DNA from: Brachycybe producta | Lineage: Eukaryota > Arthropoda > Diplopoda > Playtdesmida > Andrognathidae | DNA length: 64,000 bases | Direction: 5' to 3' | Assembly: GCA_036925085.1 (NCBI GenBank) | Contig: JAUPFP010000004.1 | Location: forward strand, 8,344,938-8,408,937 | Shown: one piece after another, positions 1 through 12,400 of the stretch | Layout of the letters: the number at the start of each line of letters is the position of its first letter | Position numbering within the stretch: the first letter of the stretch is position 1 | Position numbers and translations under genes: made by a program | Notes under the pieces: model-generated | The model's database searches: none | Seen by the model: only the letters and a program-made list of their open reading frames with translations | Told to the model about the DNA's origin: nothing

Positions 1-234
1 AAATAGATTGAGTTGAATAGGAGAATGGAGTTGGACTAAAAATTGTTGCTTTGTCTATGAGCATCAGTACGACACATCAGTATTTGTCATTGACAAAAAA
101 TACATTGTGTATGAATGAGACACTTTCGCCAGCAGGTCTATCTAGTGACCACTGTTGCGTGTCAAAAGGCACCCGGGTCCCATGTGAAAGCAGCCTTATT
201 TAACCTTTTCATTTTCAACAATTAAAAAGCTCAC

Positions 235-449
235 GTGATCTTTTAGTGAAAGTATAGCTTCTTCAACGCTTGCAGAAGAAGGAGGTTCAATAAAAGGAAA
301 CTTCCGCACATCAGGCAATCCTAAAGCAATCATTTGAAGTATCTGACAGTCCAGTGGTACACGATGTATTTCAGGGGTTGCGTAATCAGCCATTGCTGAA
401 TAATCTGCTTCCGAGAACATACGATAGCATACACCAGGGCCCGTCCTTC
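235..449 (-). CDS. DHX34: DHX34 coding exon 7 (last exon in the window)
   Basis: 215 bases. Acceptor AAATAG|GAAGGAC, donor GATCAC|GTGAGC. It encodes [16 protein letters not shown] and [17 protein letters not shown], matching human FPFIEPPPPASLETAIL. The next exon would be left of position 1; positions 1-234 are intron sequence in which I recognise nothing else. Confidence 0.92.
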
Positions 450-3400
450 CTATTTTTGATAAATAAATAACGTAAGAGGCCTCAGCTGCGAACAAATACA
501 GAAAAAATAACGATAAAAATAAACAATAGCAAACAAACCAGCTCGCCCTTTCCTCTGCTCTGCACTAGCTTTGCTAATCCAAAATTCTTGTAAACGTTGC
601 ATCTTACATGCTGGATCATAATTCATTTCCTTCACTTTACCAGAATCTGCCACAAAACGAATACCATCAATAGTCACAGACGTTTCAGCAATGTTTGTTG
701 AAACAATGCACTTCCGCACGCCGTCGGGAGCCATATCAAACACCTAAAATGGATAAGAACTGTTTATTATAATATAAAAAAAATCACTCTTAGATTGGAT
801 TGGTTAAATAAATAGCCAATGATTTTACATAGTAAGAAGGTAGTAAAACACAAAAAGGTCAAACAAGAACCATTGAAAATCATTTTGGAATATTTTGGTG
901 GAAATGACGGATACTCCTTTTAATTTATAAATTTGGTCTCGATACAATCAAGTTTCATTAATCCACTTTTGTTTTTCTATAGAAATTAGCTTACATTATT
1001 TTTTAGAATTTTTTAAAAAATATAAGAAATCATAGTAACGTTCTGCAACTCAGTGTTGGGGAGTATTTTAAATACATGTATTTAAAATGCTATTTTAAAT
1101 ACTTCTTCAGTATTTAGTATTTGTATTTGAAATACATTAATTAAATAATGTATTTGTATTTTGAAATTACTTTTTATTTATAGTATTTTAGTATTTTAAT
1201 TACTACAAAATACTATTTAAAAAAATTGTTACTTTCAAAAGATTATTTTTTCTTACTTTGTTGTACAAAGTTGTATTGGCAACTTGGAACGCCTTCGTTA
1301 CATTGAAGAAAAACGAATGTTGGACATCCAAGTATTGCACCAGTTTCCAAGCATCAAGGCTGCCTTCATGAAGTTAAATACAACTAACTTTACCTTCATC
1401 GGCCCCTGTTTAAAGGTTCTCAAATACAGCTTTGACAGCAATTCCAAGAATTAATAGATTAAGTGACAATTGCTTCCAACAGTTATTACTCCTCAAAGTA
1501 TGAGGAGTACTTCCTCTTGAAAGTATTTTGTATTTCATTTTAAATACATTTTGTATTTTATTTAAAATACTTTTTAAAAGTGTTTTCCCCAACACTGCTG
1601 CAACTATCGGTTATTAGACAGTATATTTGAGTATATACTTTACATTTAAACAATAATGTTGCACAAAAGAATAATCATAAACTTAAAACAAAAACTCCTT
1701 GTTAAACGACTATATCAGGTATTGAATCATGCCTGACTGCGGTCATGCCGATTGTTTCTTAATTTTTCGTTTTGTAATTTTAAGCCAAACAGGTTAAGAC
1801 AAAGTTCCATTTAATGCAAAACAAGTTTTAGAACAAATAACGCATTAGGGCAAATGTCCCCTTACACAAAGTGGCTTTAGGGCTAATGTCACACACAAGT
1901 TTTCGGAGCAGAAAACAATTTACCAATTATATATTTAGAAATGTGAAGAGAAATATTTATGACAAACCCACAGATGACCAATTGAAATAAAATACAGTAT
2001 TATAACGCATGCAAATGATTAGCACATAACAATAAACTAACCTTGTCTTGTTCAGCAATCGACAATGTACTATGAAGTGGTAATACAATCCAACGCTGCG
2101 TTTGAAGAGCATATTCCTGAATTGATTCTACTACCGTGGATATTTCGGTCATTCCACTCAGGAATATAAGAAGATCGCCACGCTCGTCCTCAGTATATTT
2201 CTTGTCAATAACATCTAAAATACGAACATATGGTGCTGCATTGAACCTTTGAGAACGAGAAGTTTGCTCCTCTCCAGATATTGGGCAGTGCGCCACATCG
2301 ATTGGATACAGACGGCCAGGTACCTGTTTTGAAAATGTAAAACAAAGACATTCACTTAAAGAAATAATGAACGCCTGTGTACGAGTGTAATTTAAGACAA
2401 TGTTAACTGAATTCAATTCAATTCAACTAGATACACCTGCAATCAGCTTGAAAGCCATGTGGCAGGGGGGATTGCTCCCAATCATGAGTGACTGTCATTA
2501 TTTAAAAATTTGACATAATCACGAAATTGTAATCATCCTAACAAAGAACTATTCACAAGAAGAGAATTCCATAGTCTAACAACATTAGGAATAAAAGACA
2601 AAAATATGCATCAGTCCTAGCCATTAATTCTTTGAAATTCTTTGAATGCCCAAATCTACCTTTGCGAGGATTTCTAGTTAGTAAACCATTAAGCAGAGTA
2701 ATGTTATCATCAGACAGCAAACGTTCCAGAAGAGCGAGGCTTTGCTCATTTTTTCAGACTGCTAATGTTTCCCATTCTAGCTCTTGAAGCATAGACGATA
2801 TGCTGTCAGTATATGCATACTGTCCTTTTACAAATTTTGCAGCCCTATGCTGCACCATTTCTATTTCTTGTTTTAGGTTATTTCTAAATGGGCTCCAAAT
2901 TGGGGAACAATATTCTAGGATAGGTCTAACTAGGGTAAAGTATGTGACAACCTGGTCTACTCAATTTCAAATTTTTGATTGAGCAGACGAATTCCCTATG
3001 GTGGTCTGCCTGACAGCTACAGTAGGCCGTTGGGACAGACGCCATTTTGGTGCCAGCAGACCTCTCACCATTAAGTCAATGGGTGAGAAGTCAGAAGTGA
3101 CCTCGGCCCCCTCAGGTGGAGTTGCCTGGAGGTTTCCTGTGGCCTGGTCAGCCATAGGATCTGGGCAGTGTGTTGTGCACAAGAGACCTGACTAGACCTG
3201 TGGGTTGAGGTCAAGTGGACTTCCATTGTCCAGGTATTGCATCTTCAAAACTTTTGTTTGCCTTTGGCCTGGAGGCCTTTGTTTATTTTTATGGAGTTTG
3301 GCTGGTCGGAATTGACCAGCCAAATGTGTAAATAATCACTGCATTCATCAATATATGTCGTAAGTGTAATTAAACACTTTTATTTCTACATTTTCTGAGT

Positions 3401-6400
3401 TGTGTCTTTCTTTGGGGTTTTACCGCGGGAGGGTGGGTTGCCGGTTTGGGGTCAACACCACCGTCCATCTCCGTCCTCTTTCAGCCGGTAATTCGTGTCG
3501 GCTCGTGGTAGAACCGTTGTCATTGGGTAATCCAGACACACAACTTTAGGCATCACAGATAGACAAAGCGGAGGCCGATGCAGCTTGTGAAGGTGGTTTC
3601 ATAATGTACGATGGGAAGAACTACTTCGTGGGAGTGCACCTGGTGTGCAGCCTAAGACTTTGAAGAAAGACAAAGTTCGAAACTGCAAAACATGCTGCCC
3701 GTGTGAAAAAGGGGGAGGGTTCGAAATAAGGTACTTGTGACAGCCTAGTCTGCTTCCTCGTTTAAATTGGAGGTGCAGACAAATTTCATGATGGCTGACT
3801 GCTAGGTTGCTTGTGGTAGGCAAACAGGCAGACGCCATGTTGTGTCCAACAGGTCCCTCACCATAGGTTTCTATGGGTGAAAGATCTGGTGTTCAGTCAG
3901 CCAACTGTTGCACCGAAGAAGTTCCTTCGGGATGCCCATGGTAAGTTTGTGGCTGCACAACCGACTACGGGCATCAGTCTAAAGAGACAAGTCAAGCATC
4001 GACATCAAGGAGGACGAGGAATCGGGGATAGAAATAGGGTTGTTAAACTTAGGTTTGTCACCTGGAATATAGGGAGCTTTACAGGAAAGTCTAGGAAGTT
4101 AGCTGGGATGCCACATGCTAGAAAGGTAAATGTTGCACATTTGCAGGAGACAAGATGGAAGGGAAATCAAAACCAAGCACATAGAGGATGCATATCAATT
4201 TACACAGGTAGCAAAGATGGTAGAAATGGAGTGGGAAATGTCTGTGGCAACCTGGTCTGCTCAATCAAATTTTTGATTGAGCAGACAAACTCTCTAAGGT
4301 TTTCTGCCTGACAGCTTGCAGTAGGCTGCTGGGATGGACGATGGACGCCATATTGGTGCCAGCAGGCCTCTCACCATTGAGTTCAATGGGTGAGAGGCCA
4401 GAAGAGACCACTGTCCCCTCCAGGCGGAGCTGCCTGGGTTATTTTAAATACTCTATTCAGCCATTTAATCTGGGCAGTGTGTTGGAGGTAAGGAGGATGG
4501 AAACATCGATGGTGGAGGCCAGGCCGGCATCCTGTTCATCTTTTCTTTTGTTTGCCTTTTGGCCTTGTTTTATATTGTGTCTTGGCTGGTCAAGGAGACC
4601 AGCCAATTATGTAAACATCACTGCTTCTTATTTGTAAGTGTTTATTAAATATTGTTTTATTTAATTCGCTGCGTCGTGTTCGGTCATTGGGAAGTACCGT
4701 GGGGAGCGTGGGATTCCGGGGGAATCAACCGTCCTGTTACCATCCTATTTCGGTCGGCTCCGTGGAGTCGATGCTACACGGGTATAACCGTGGGAGGCTG
4801 CTACGGGTGTGAGCCCATCCCTGTATGGAGCCTGGTGCCGGGTAAGGTTTGGGTAAAATTATCCGGGGGTATTGTAACAGACCAGTCGGGTCGTTACATG
4901 TCTAAGATCAGAACTTCGTAATAGTGTGGTAGAGGTTAGGTGAATAAATAGCAGGTAAATGGCGGTAAAAGTAGTTTGAAAAGGCAAAACTTTAAATGTG
5001 ACCCCCTTTAAATGGCTCCCAGGTAGGATTAGATAGGGCGAGTAAAAGGGAATTCTGGGAGCAATTTGATGATCTGGTGGGAGGACTGTGCAAGAATGAA
5101 TAAAGTGTTTACAATATGAAACTGCGTTGTCTACTGTTCTGAAACTAATCCTTCTCTAGACAAGCCGGATACACCATTAGGGCAAGAAAGAATATCGATC
5201 CCTACGGAGCAGCAGATCTTCCAACCAAGAGGAAGATGAACAACAATGGTGACCAGAAGTAGATGGTAACCATCCTTCTGCAAGATTACATCCCTACACA
5301 AAATGATGACTACAATCCATCACCATCCGACTACTTCTGTAACTCGAATCTTCTCCATGTGGAGCTGCTCGATTTGGTCAAGGAAGCCATAATTGCTCAC
5401 ATAAGGATTGGTTTGATTTAATATTTTTGAATTTTGCAAAAACATTGGACAGCGAACTCACTGTTAATTAGAAAAATAATAACTTTCAATATAAATAACC
5501 AAGTAAGTTCATAGACATCATCTTTCTTAGCAAATACACAACAGTGTGTTCAAATTGATGGTGCTGTTTCAAATTGGGCAGAAGTAACATCTGGTGTACC
5601 ACATGATAGCCTTCTTGGATCATTGCTTTTCCTTCTGTTCATAAACCATCTGGCAGATAGGTGCAGCAATATGATGCATTTATTTGCTGATGATGCTGTT
5701 GTGTACAGAAGGATTAGGGGCACTGAGGACATTGAAATCCTCCAAAGGGACCTTAAATGTATTGAAGAGTGGTGCTCTGCATGGTAGCTACAACTAAATA
5801 GAACTAGACGTAACATTATGCGAGTCTATCGAAAGCAGGAACCTTTCAATTGATAGTTCTTTGTTAGGATAATTTCAAATTAACAATTATGTCTTGTTTT
5901 ACCTGAATGACAATTATTTGTGATCGGGAGCAATCCGCCAGACACAAGGCTTTTAAGCTGATTGCAGGTGTACTGAGTTGAATTGAATTCAAATTCAAAC
6001 TGCACAAAGTGTGTCAGGGGCACAAAATTTTAGCCCCTGCTTGCTGTAAACATTGCCAAAGTGATCACCACTTTTAAGGTACGATTCTTCAGGTGCGGCT
6101 GTGATTCACAATTAGCGACCACAACCATAGTTGCATTTGAAAACCTTACCATGATTCCTCTCAGGTTGTTGTTGTGCAACTCGCAAAAAAGGCAAGGATG
6201 TTTAGTGAAGCTAATATTGTCAAGCATGGGTCTAATGGGTCGCTCCGTCGCAGTCACATCTCAAGAATCATACTTTTAAACTGGCAGTTTAATTAATCAT
6301 AGCACGATTAATGAGAAAACATAAAAAGGAAACATCGTGAAGCTAACACAAGAAAGCACGGGCTAATTTTTTTGTTATTGTTCTGAATCGATATTAAAAA

Positions 6401-9400
6401 GAGTTCTTCAAATGTTTATGGGACGAATTTTTGGTCCAAAGGGATTATTTATCTCATTGTCTACTAAAATCAGCAAGATGGTATCAAGGCTCTTAAAATA
6501 ATAAACCAATCACTTCAGAAAATTTTAATGTGACATCTGTTACAATAAACTTTTTACTACAAGTTAGCATTTCAAAGCAATACAGGTCCATATAACTCAT
6601 TGAATCCCTTGTTCTAGTTTGTACTGATTTCCAGCTAAACAGATTAGTTTCATTTATGAAGTTATGGTGGCATACACAATCAATCAGATGACCAACGAAA
6701 CAGGCCTAACTCTGAATGGAGTGAAGGACTGAAGTTAACTGGCAATATGACCACCGTTCGAGGGAATCCGGGGCGTGTACATGATAAAGACGGAAACCTT
6801 TGTCTACGCATCACATAAAGAATGAACCCATTGCCCATCCTAGGCCACTGCGACCAGATACCTCCTTTGCAACCAAGATCACAACCGTGATAGGTCTTTA
6901 ATTGCATCTGCCCTCCATGCAACTGTATTCAAGGTTGATAAGGAATTCCTCATCTTGGCCAAGCATTTGGTGGCAAGACAGCATAAATAATTGCCTTTCA
7001 TGAGGGGGGGGGGGAAGAAATGATACATAGTGAACAGAGAGTAATAGTTACTTTTCTTCTTGTGTTACTATACAAATTGTCAATCACTTCAACCATTGCA
7101 TTTCGAAAGAACGGCACGACGTTCTGGGAGTTTAAAGAAATTTATTGTAACTCGATTTAAGAACGTGGATGTGTAGTTAATGTTTTTTTTTCACTCGTGT
7201 TGAGTAGAAACAATTTTTATGTGAAAAAAGTCGAAATGAAGAATCGCGCATCGTTTTGAATTGTTCGATACGATTAATCGGCAGACTTAGAAATGATTCA
7301 ATTTATACCACTAACTGGAAGACTTAGAAATTATTAAATTTATACAATTAATCTAAACTAAACAATCGATTCACCAATTAATCGAATCAGAATCGGACAT
7401 CAATACGTAGAACACACTAGATGTGGATGTTGGCAGAAGCAACTAACCTAATATAAAGCATCAACCAGAGCAAAAAAACAGTCACTCTTAAAAGCATCCA
7501 ATGCAAAATTAAAGAAATCATTACCTGTATGATTGGTGCATTCCAGAAATATCTTTGGAACAAGTTCAAATTGATTGTAGCTGACATGAGAACCACTTTC
7601 AAATCAGGTCGTTGTCTAACTAGACATTTCACCACACCAAGAAGAAAATCACCATGAAGATGTCGCTCATGGACTTCATCAAGCACAATTACACTATATG
7701 ATGACAGCAATGGATCTGTTGCTATCTGAAAAAAAATCATACAGCAAACAAAAATGAATAAAAGCACTATAAATAAGAAGCACGTACTTTAACGGAATGG
7801 TTCCAAATGTAGGCTAGATGTTAGTTTGTATATAGATATTTTGTCAAATATGTGTAAATGTCCCTTACACAAAATGTATGTCCATTTTACGGAATAAACA
7901 GATTTATCTGATGAAAAACGCAAAATAGACACACAGTTCGTGGAATGAACATAGATTGCTCTGACAAAACACGCAAAATGAGCATACACTTCAATGTACA
8001 AATACATCAAATGGACCTGACATATACACCGTGAGTCAGGAAATCTGGCACCCTTTTTAATAACTCGGTCAAAAATCATCCGATTATTATGAAATTTGGC
8101 ACAACTGTAGATGAAATGTTAACTAACATTTTGCCTATTTCAATTTGTGTTCAAAATGTCCACCGCCAGCTGCAACACACGCGTTTAGTCGTTCTGCTTA
8201 TTGGTAGGTCAAGCAACAGTGAAAACTTTTTCATCTGTGAAAAATATGAAGCTCACTTTGTGTTCTGGGAAACGACGCAAAAGTTGTTTGCAACGTGAAA
8301 GACGAGAGACTTTGTTACTTTCAGTTAATTCCGTTGCCCGATGTTTTTTGAAACATTTTAAGTTGAGTTCCTTTTTGATTATTCTGGACACAGAACTTTG
8401 CGAAACACCTGTCAGACGAGCAATTTCACGTTGGGAGTGATGTGTTTGCGGTTGTTCTTCCTGATTCAAAATGAGCTCATTAACGGCGTTGATGTTATCG
8501 TCAATGAGCGCAGTCCGGTTTCCCCCGCTGCCTTTCCGACGCAGAACAATGCCGGTTTCGTTTATATTTTGAAGAAGGTGGTTTAGTCCGCGTAAACTCC
8601 ATCCTTTGTTTGGAAATTCTTTAAGAATTCGTTTAGCAAAATAATTTTTGTTTTCACGAAGAAATTTGATGGCAATTTTGTCTTCTTCAGTGAACGGCAT
8701 TTTCAAGCTAGCAGACGAACCAATTGGTAATTGCGCCGCTGTGCTACAGCGCCCTCTGCAGACCAAAAAAACTGTGGTGAGAAATTAAAGGCACGCTTAT
8801 TTAAATTCTAAAAGAAGGCATTCTCATCTACAGTCGTGCCAAATTTCATAATAATCGGATGATTTTTGACCGAGTTATTAAATGTTTAAAAAGGGTGCCA
8901 GATTTCCTAACTCACGGTGTATAGTCACATTACTGAAAGTGCCATGAAAGCAGTAGAAGCATGGTGTGCTAAATTACAACTTCACTTAACAAAAGAAAAT
9001 GTTTTATAACAAAGATAGCTAAGAGAATGAATTCAATAGTGTTTCCATTAACATTAGGGTGCATTCCACTATTGCGTGTTGACTCTCATAAAGAATTAGA
9101 AATAAAGATTGCTGCTGAACTATCTTGGAAGCCACATATGGAACAGATTATTTCAATGTTAATGTAAATGTTATGGTCTTGCCAACAATTTCAAAAACGA
9201 TGTCCAAAAGAAATAGTGTGCAGCATATCAATAACTGGAAAGCCCCCATCTAGCATATTGCCGTACAATGTGGAGTCCCCAATCTGCAGTTAGTTCATTT
9301 TGTTGAAATGGTTCAATATAGGGCTGCTGGGTTTGTTCGTGGCCAATATGAGTTTAAGTAGGAGTTTGGAGTTTACAGTTTACTTGCAAAATGGCCAAAT

Positions 9401-12400
9401 TTTTTAATGTAAACATTTTTAAACAGATGACAGAAAGCTCTTTTGCCGAACCAAATTAAGGACACCACTCTAATAACAATACTGGTCCTTTTGTAGAGGA
9501 TTTCAGCTACAACTTAATACACTGCAATTGTTACTATAACCAGAACCTGCTCCGGGCCAGTCTGCCCGTACACCGTCCCCTGGCGGTTCACTGTGTAGTT
9601 AACCGCCACTGTGTGGCAACCTGGTCTGCTCCAATTTTAATTTTGATGGAGCAGACGAATTTCCCTATGGTGGTCTGCCTGACAGCAACAGTAGGCTGTT
9701 GGGACGGACGCCATTTTGGTGCCAGCAGACCTCTCACCATGAAGTCTATGGGTGAGAGGTCAGAAGTGACCTCTGTCCCCTCCAGGTGGAGTTGCCTGGA
9801 GGTTTCCTGTGGTTTAGTCAACCACAGGATCTGGGCAGTTGGTTGTAGGCTTCAAGTTAGACTAGACCTGTGGGTGGAGATCAGGTAGACCTCCACTGTC
9901 CGGCGTTGAGGTCTCTCTTCGTTTGTGCCTTTGGCCTGGTGGCCGGTTGTTTTTGTATTTTGCCTGGCTGGTTGAAGTCACCAGCCAGTTTTTGCAAATA
10001 CGCATCACTGCCTTCATTCTCATCGTAAGTGTAATTAAACACTTTTATTTAATCATCACTTGCGTGTGACCGTGTCATTTCTTGGGGAGTACCGCGTGGG
10101 AGGGTGGGATTACCGGTTGGGGAAATCACCACCGTCATGTTACCGACTTGTTTCGGCCGGTACTCGTGTCGGCTCGCGGTAGAACCGGAGTTCTACCGCG
10201 ATATTCTCGGCGAGGCGGCGCATCGTCGTCGTGTTTCACCGTCGGGAGAGCTCCGCGTCAGCACCACCCCAGGGGTGCACCGTGTGGAGAGGCGGCTACG
10301 GGTACGGTCCCGTCCCCGTCGTCGGAGCTCTGGTACCGGTAAGTGCGAGCGTTTTTGAAATTCGTTTACCGGGTATTGTAACGGTCCGGCGGGACGTTAC
10401 ATGCAGCCTGAATAATGACCCCACGTATCCCCTACTATATAACCCCAAGAATGAGACTTGGAGACCCAGCAATAGATATAAAAGTACAAGGTTTATTAAA
10501 ACACTTACTATTGAATATGCACAAAATTTACGGCAATGTTGGCCAAGCTTTGGCCAACTAAAATCAAGCAAAAGGCCTTGCCTCCTAGGCTAGCCAAAGC
10601 ACAAAAAATGAACATGTGGTGGAGAACAGGCCAGAGCCTCCGGCCTAAAATCGAAATCCACTGCTGATCTCTCTGGTAATGGCCTGGGTATAATCTGTAT
10701 ACCCTGATAATGGCCTTCTTGCAAACAAGTAAGATATGGCTTGCGTACGGACTATGCGAAGGTTGCATTACCCCTGCATCCAACATTTTCGCTACCTCTT
10801 CTCTCTCGATTGCTCGTGCCGCTGGAGCAGTTCTTCGCAATCCCTCCCGCACTGGAGGTAACCCACCGGTATCAATCGTATGTTCGACGAGCGGGGTTTC
10901 CCCCAGCTCTGTATAATCGAACAGGAAATGAGCATGGCATTCCAGCAGGAACTCACGAAGCTGTGCCACCTCGTCAGGCTTCAGACTAGGTCCGAATTTG
11001 AGGAACTCTTCGAAAGTAGGATCTACTTCCAAGTTGAGGACCCGACGGCCTTAACCGGAAGCTCCTGTCCGGCCATCTCCATGAGTGGGGTCTCCCCCTT
11101 TCAACTTAGATGGACCGTCCAGTCCCACCACAAGGGCTGCAACCACAGCTTGAGCCGTCGCGACACCCTCCCCTGTTTCCACGGCAATGAGTACGTCAGC
11201 GACATTCTCAAGCCATATACCGTAAGTGCCTTATTCTGTGGCTTCGGCAATTCCTGTTACCGCCAACAGACCACAGCCCCCTAAGGCATTACGATGGGGC
11301 TCTACGAGAAGCAGCTGTCCAGGGCCAGCATGCTCTACCAAGCTCACGGAAACTACCTTCCGCTCATGAGCTGACAGCCATACATTCTCTAACAGTCGCA
11401 GGGAACAAACATCCCCGCTCCTAAATGGGGAACTGGTCTCAGCGAGTGCAGGCAACACAATGTCGACCCACCCATCCACTTTTCAGGATCAGCAGGCATG
11501 CCTTCCTGTATCCCGAACGGAGGGAGTAGCAGAGGCTCTACAGAATCGTGAAGCTTTGCCAACACCTCCAACAACGAGTTCGGAAGTTGTACTTCTTTCG
11601 AAGTACCCTGCAAAACCTGATCAGCCAGTGCGGCATGAAGAGCATCTGGATGTGCGGTCCAGATGTCTTCCCGGAAGTAAATCTTCTGGCTCACAATGTC
11701 CACCATCAGCCCAAACAGAAAAGCCAGGTCAACACCTATAATGGCTTCTCCTTCACCGTCAGTGAGCAGAGGATGGGTTCTGATAGATATCCCGTGGATT
11801 GACATGTCCACGTACATGACCCCTATCATGATGGAGTACATGCCCATGCCACAAAGGCATGAGGGAAGGCTAACCTCCTGCACTGGTAACATGTTCATGA
11901 CCGAAACCTCGGCCCCGGTGTCGACGATCAACTCAACCAGCCGAACGTTCATCGACACCAGAACAGGTGGTGCCCCACGCAAATTAGCACAGCTCTGTAA
12001 TTCAGGTATGGGCAACCGTCGTTGCCCGACATTATTTTTCCGAGCCTCATCCGGTATGACCGTCCACAAGGGACGGTCATACCGGATGCTAAGGGGTATG
12101 GGTACCAGTCTCCAAACCAGGAGACCTGCCAGGCCTGGGCAACAGCATGGGCGCACCAATGCCTGAAGCCCTCGTAATGCCCGTACTTTTCGGACCTTCT
12201 CCCCTATGAATAGGGAAGAAAGGTGCCATGGCTTCGGAAACACCCAACGGGTCATTTCCGGGTCCGCAGACCTCGTCAGAGGCACCCATGCTTCAAGCAG
12301 GATTCCCACATACTTAGATACTGCCCGAAGGTATGTCCCTTCCTCACTTTGCAGGCTTTGCCGGGCAACTGAGTTTTTAAGCGTACCTGGTTGACTGCAG

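Noticed and set aside
10082-10593. Overlapping 80-120-codon frames on the plus strand
   Set aside because: They lie in the GC-rich end of the family A LTR and the adjoining sequence, overlap each other in several frames and resemble no protein.
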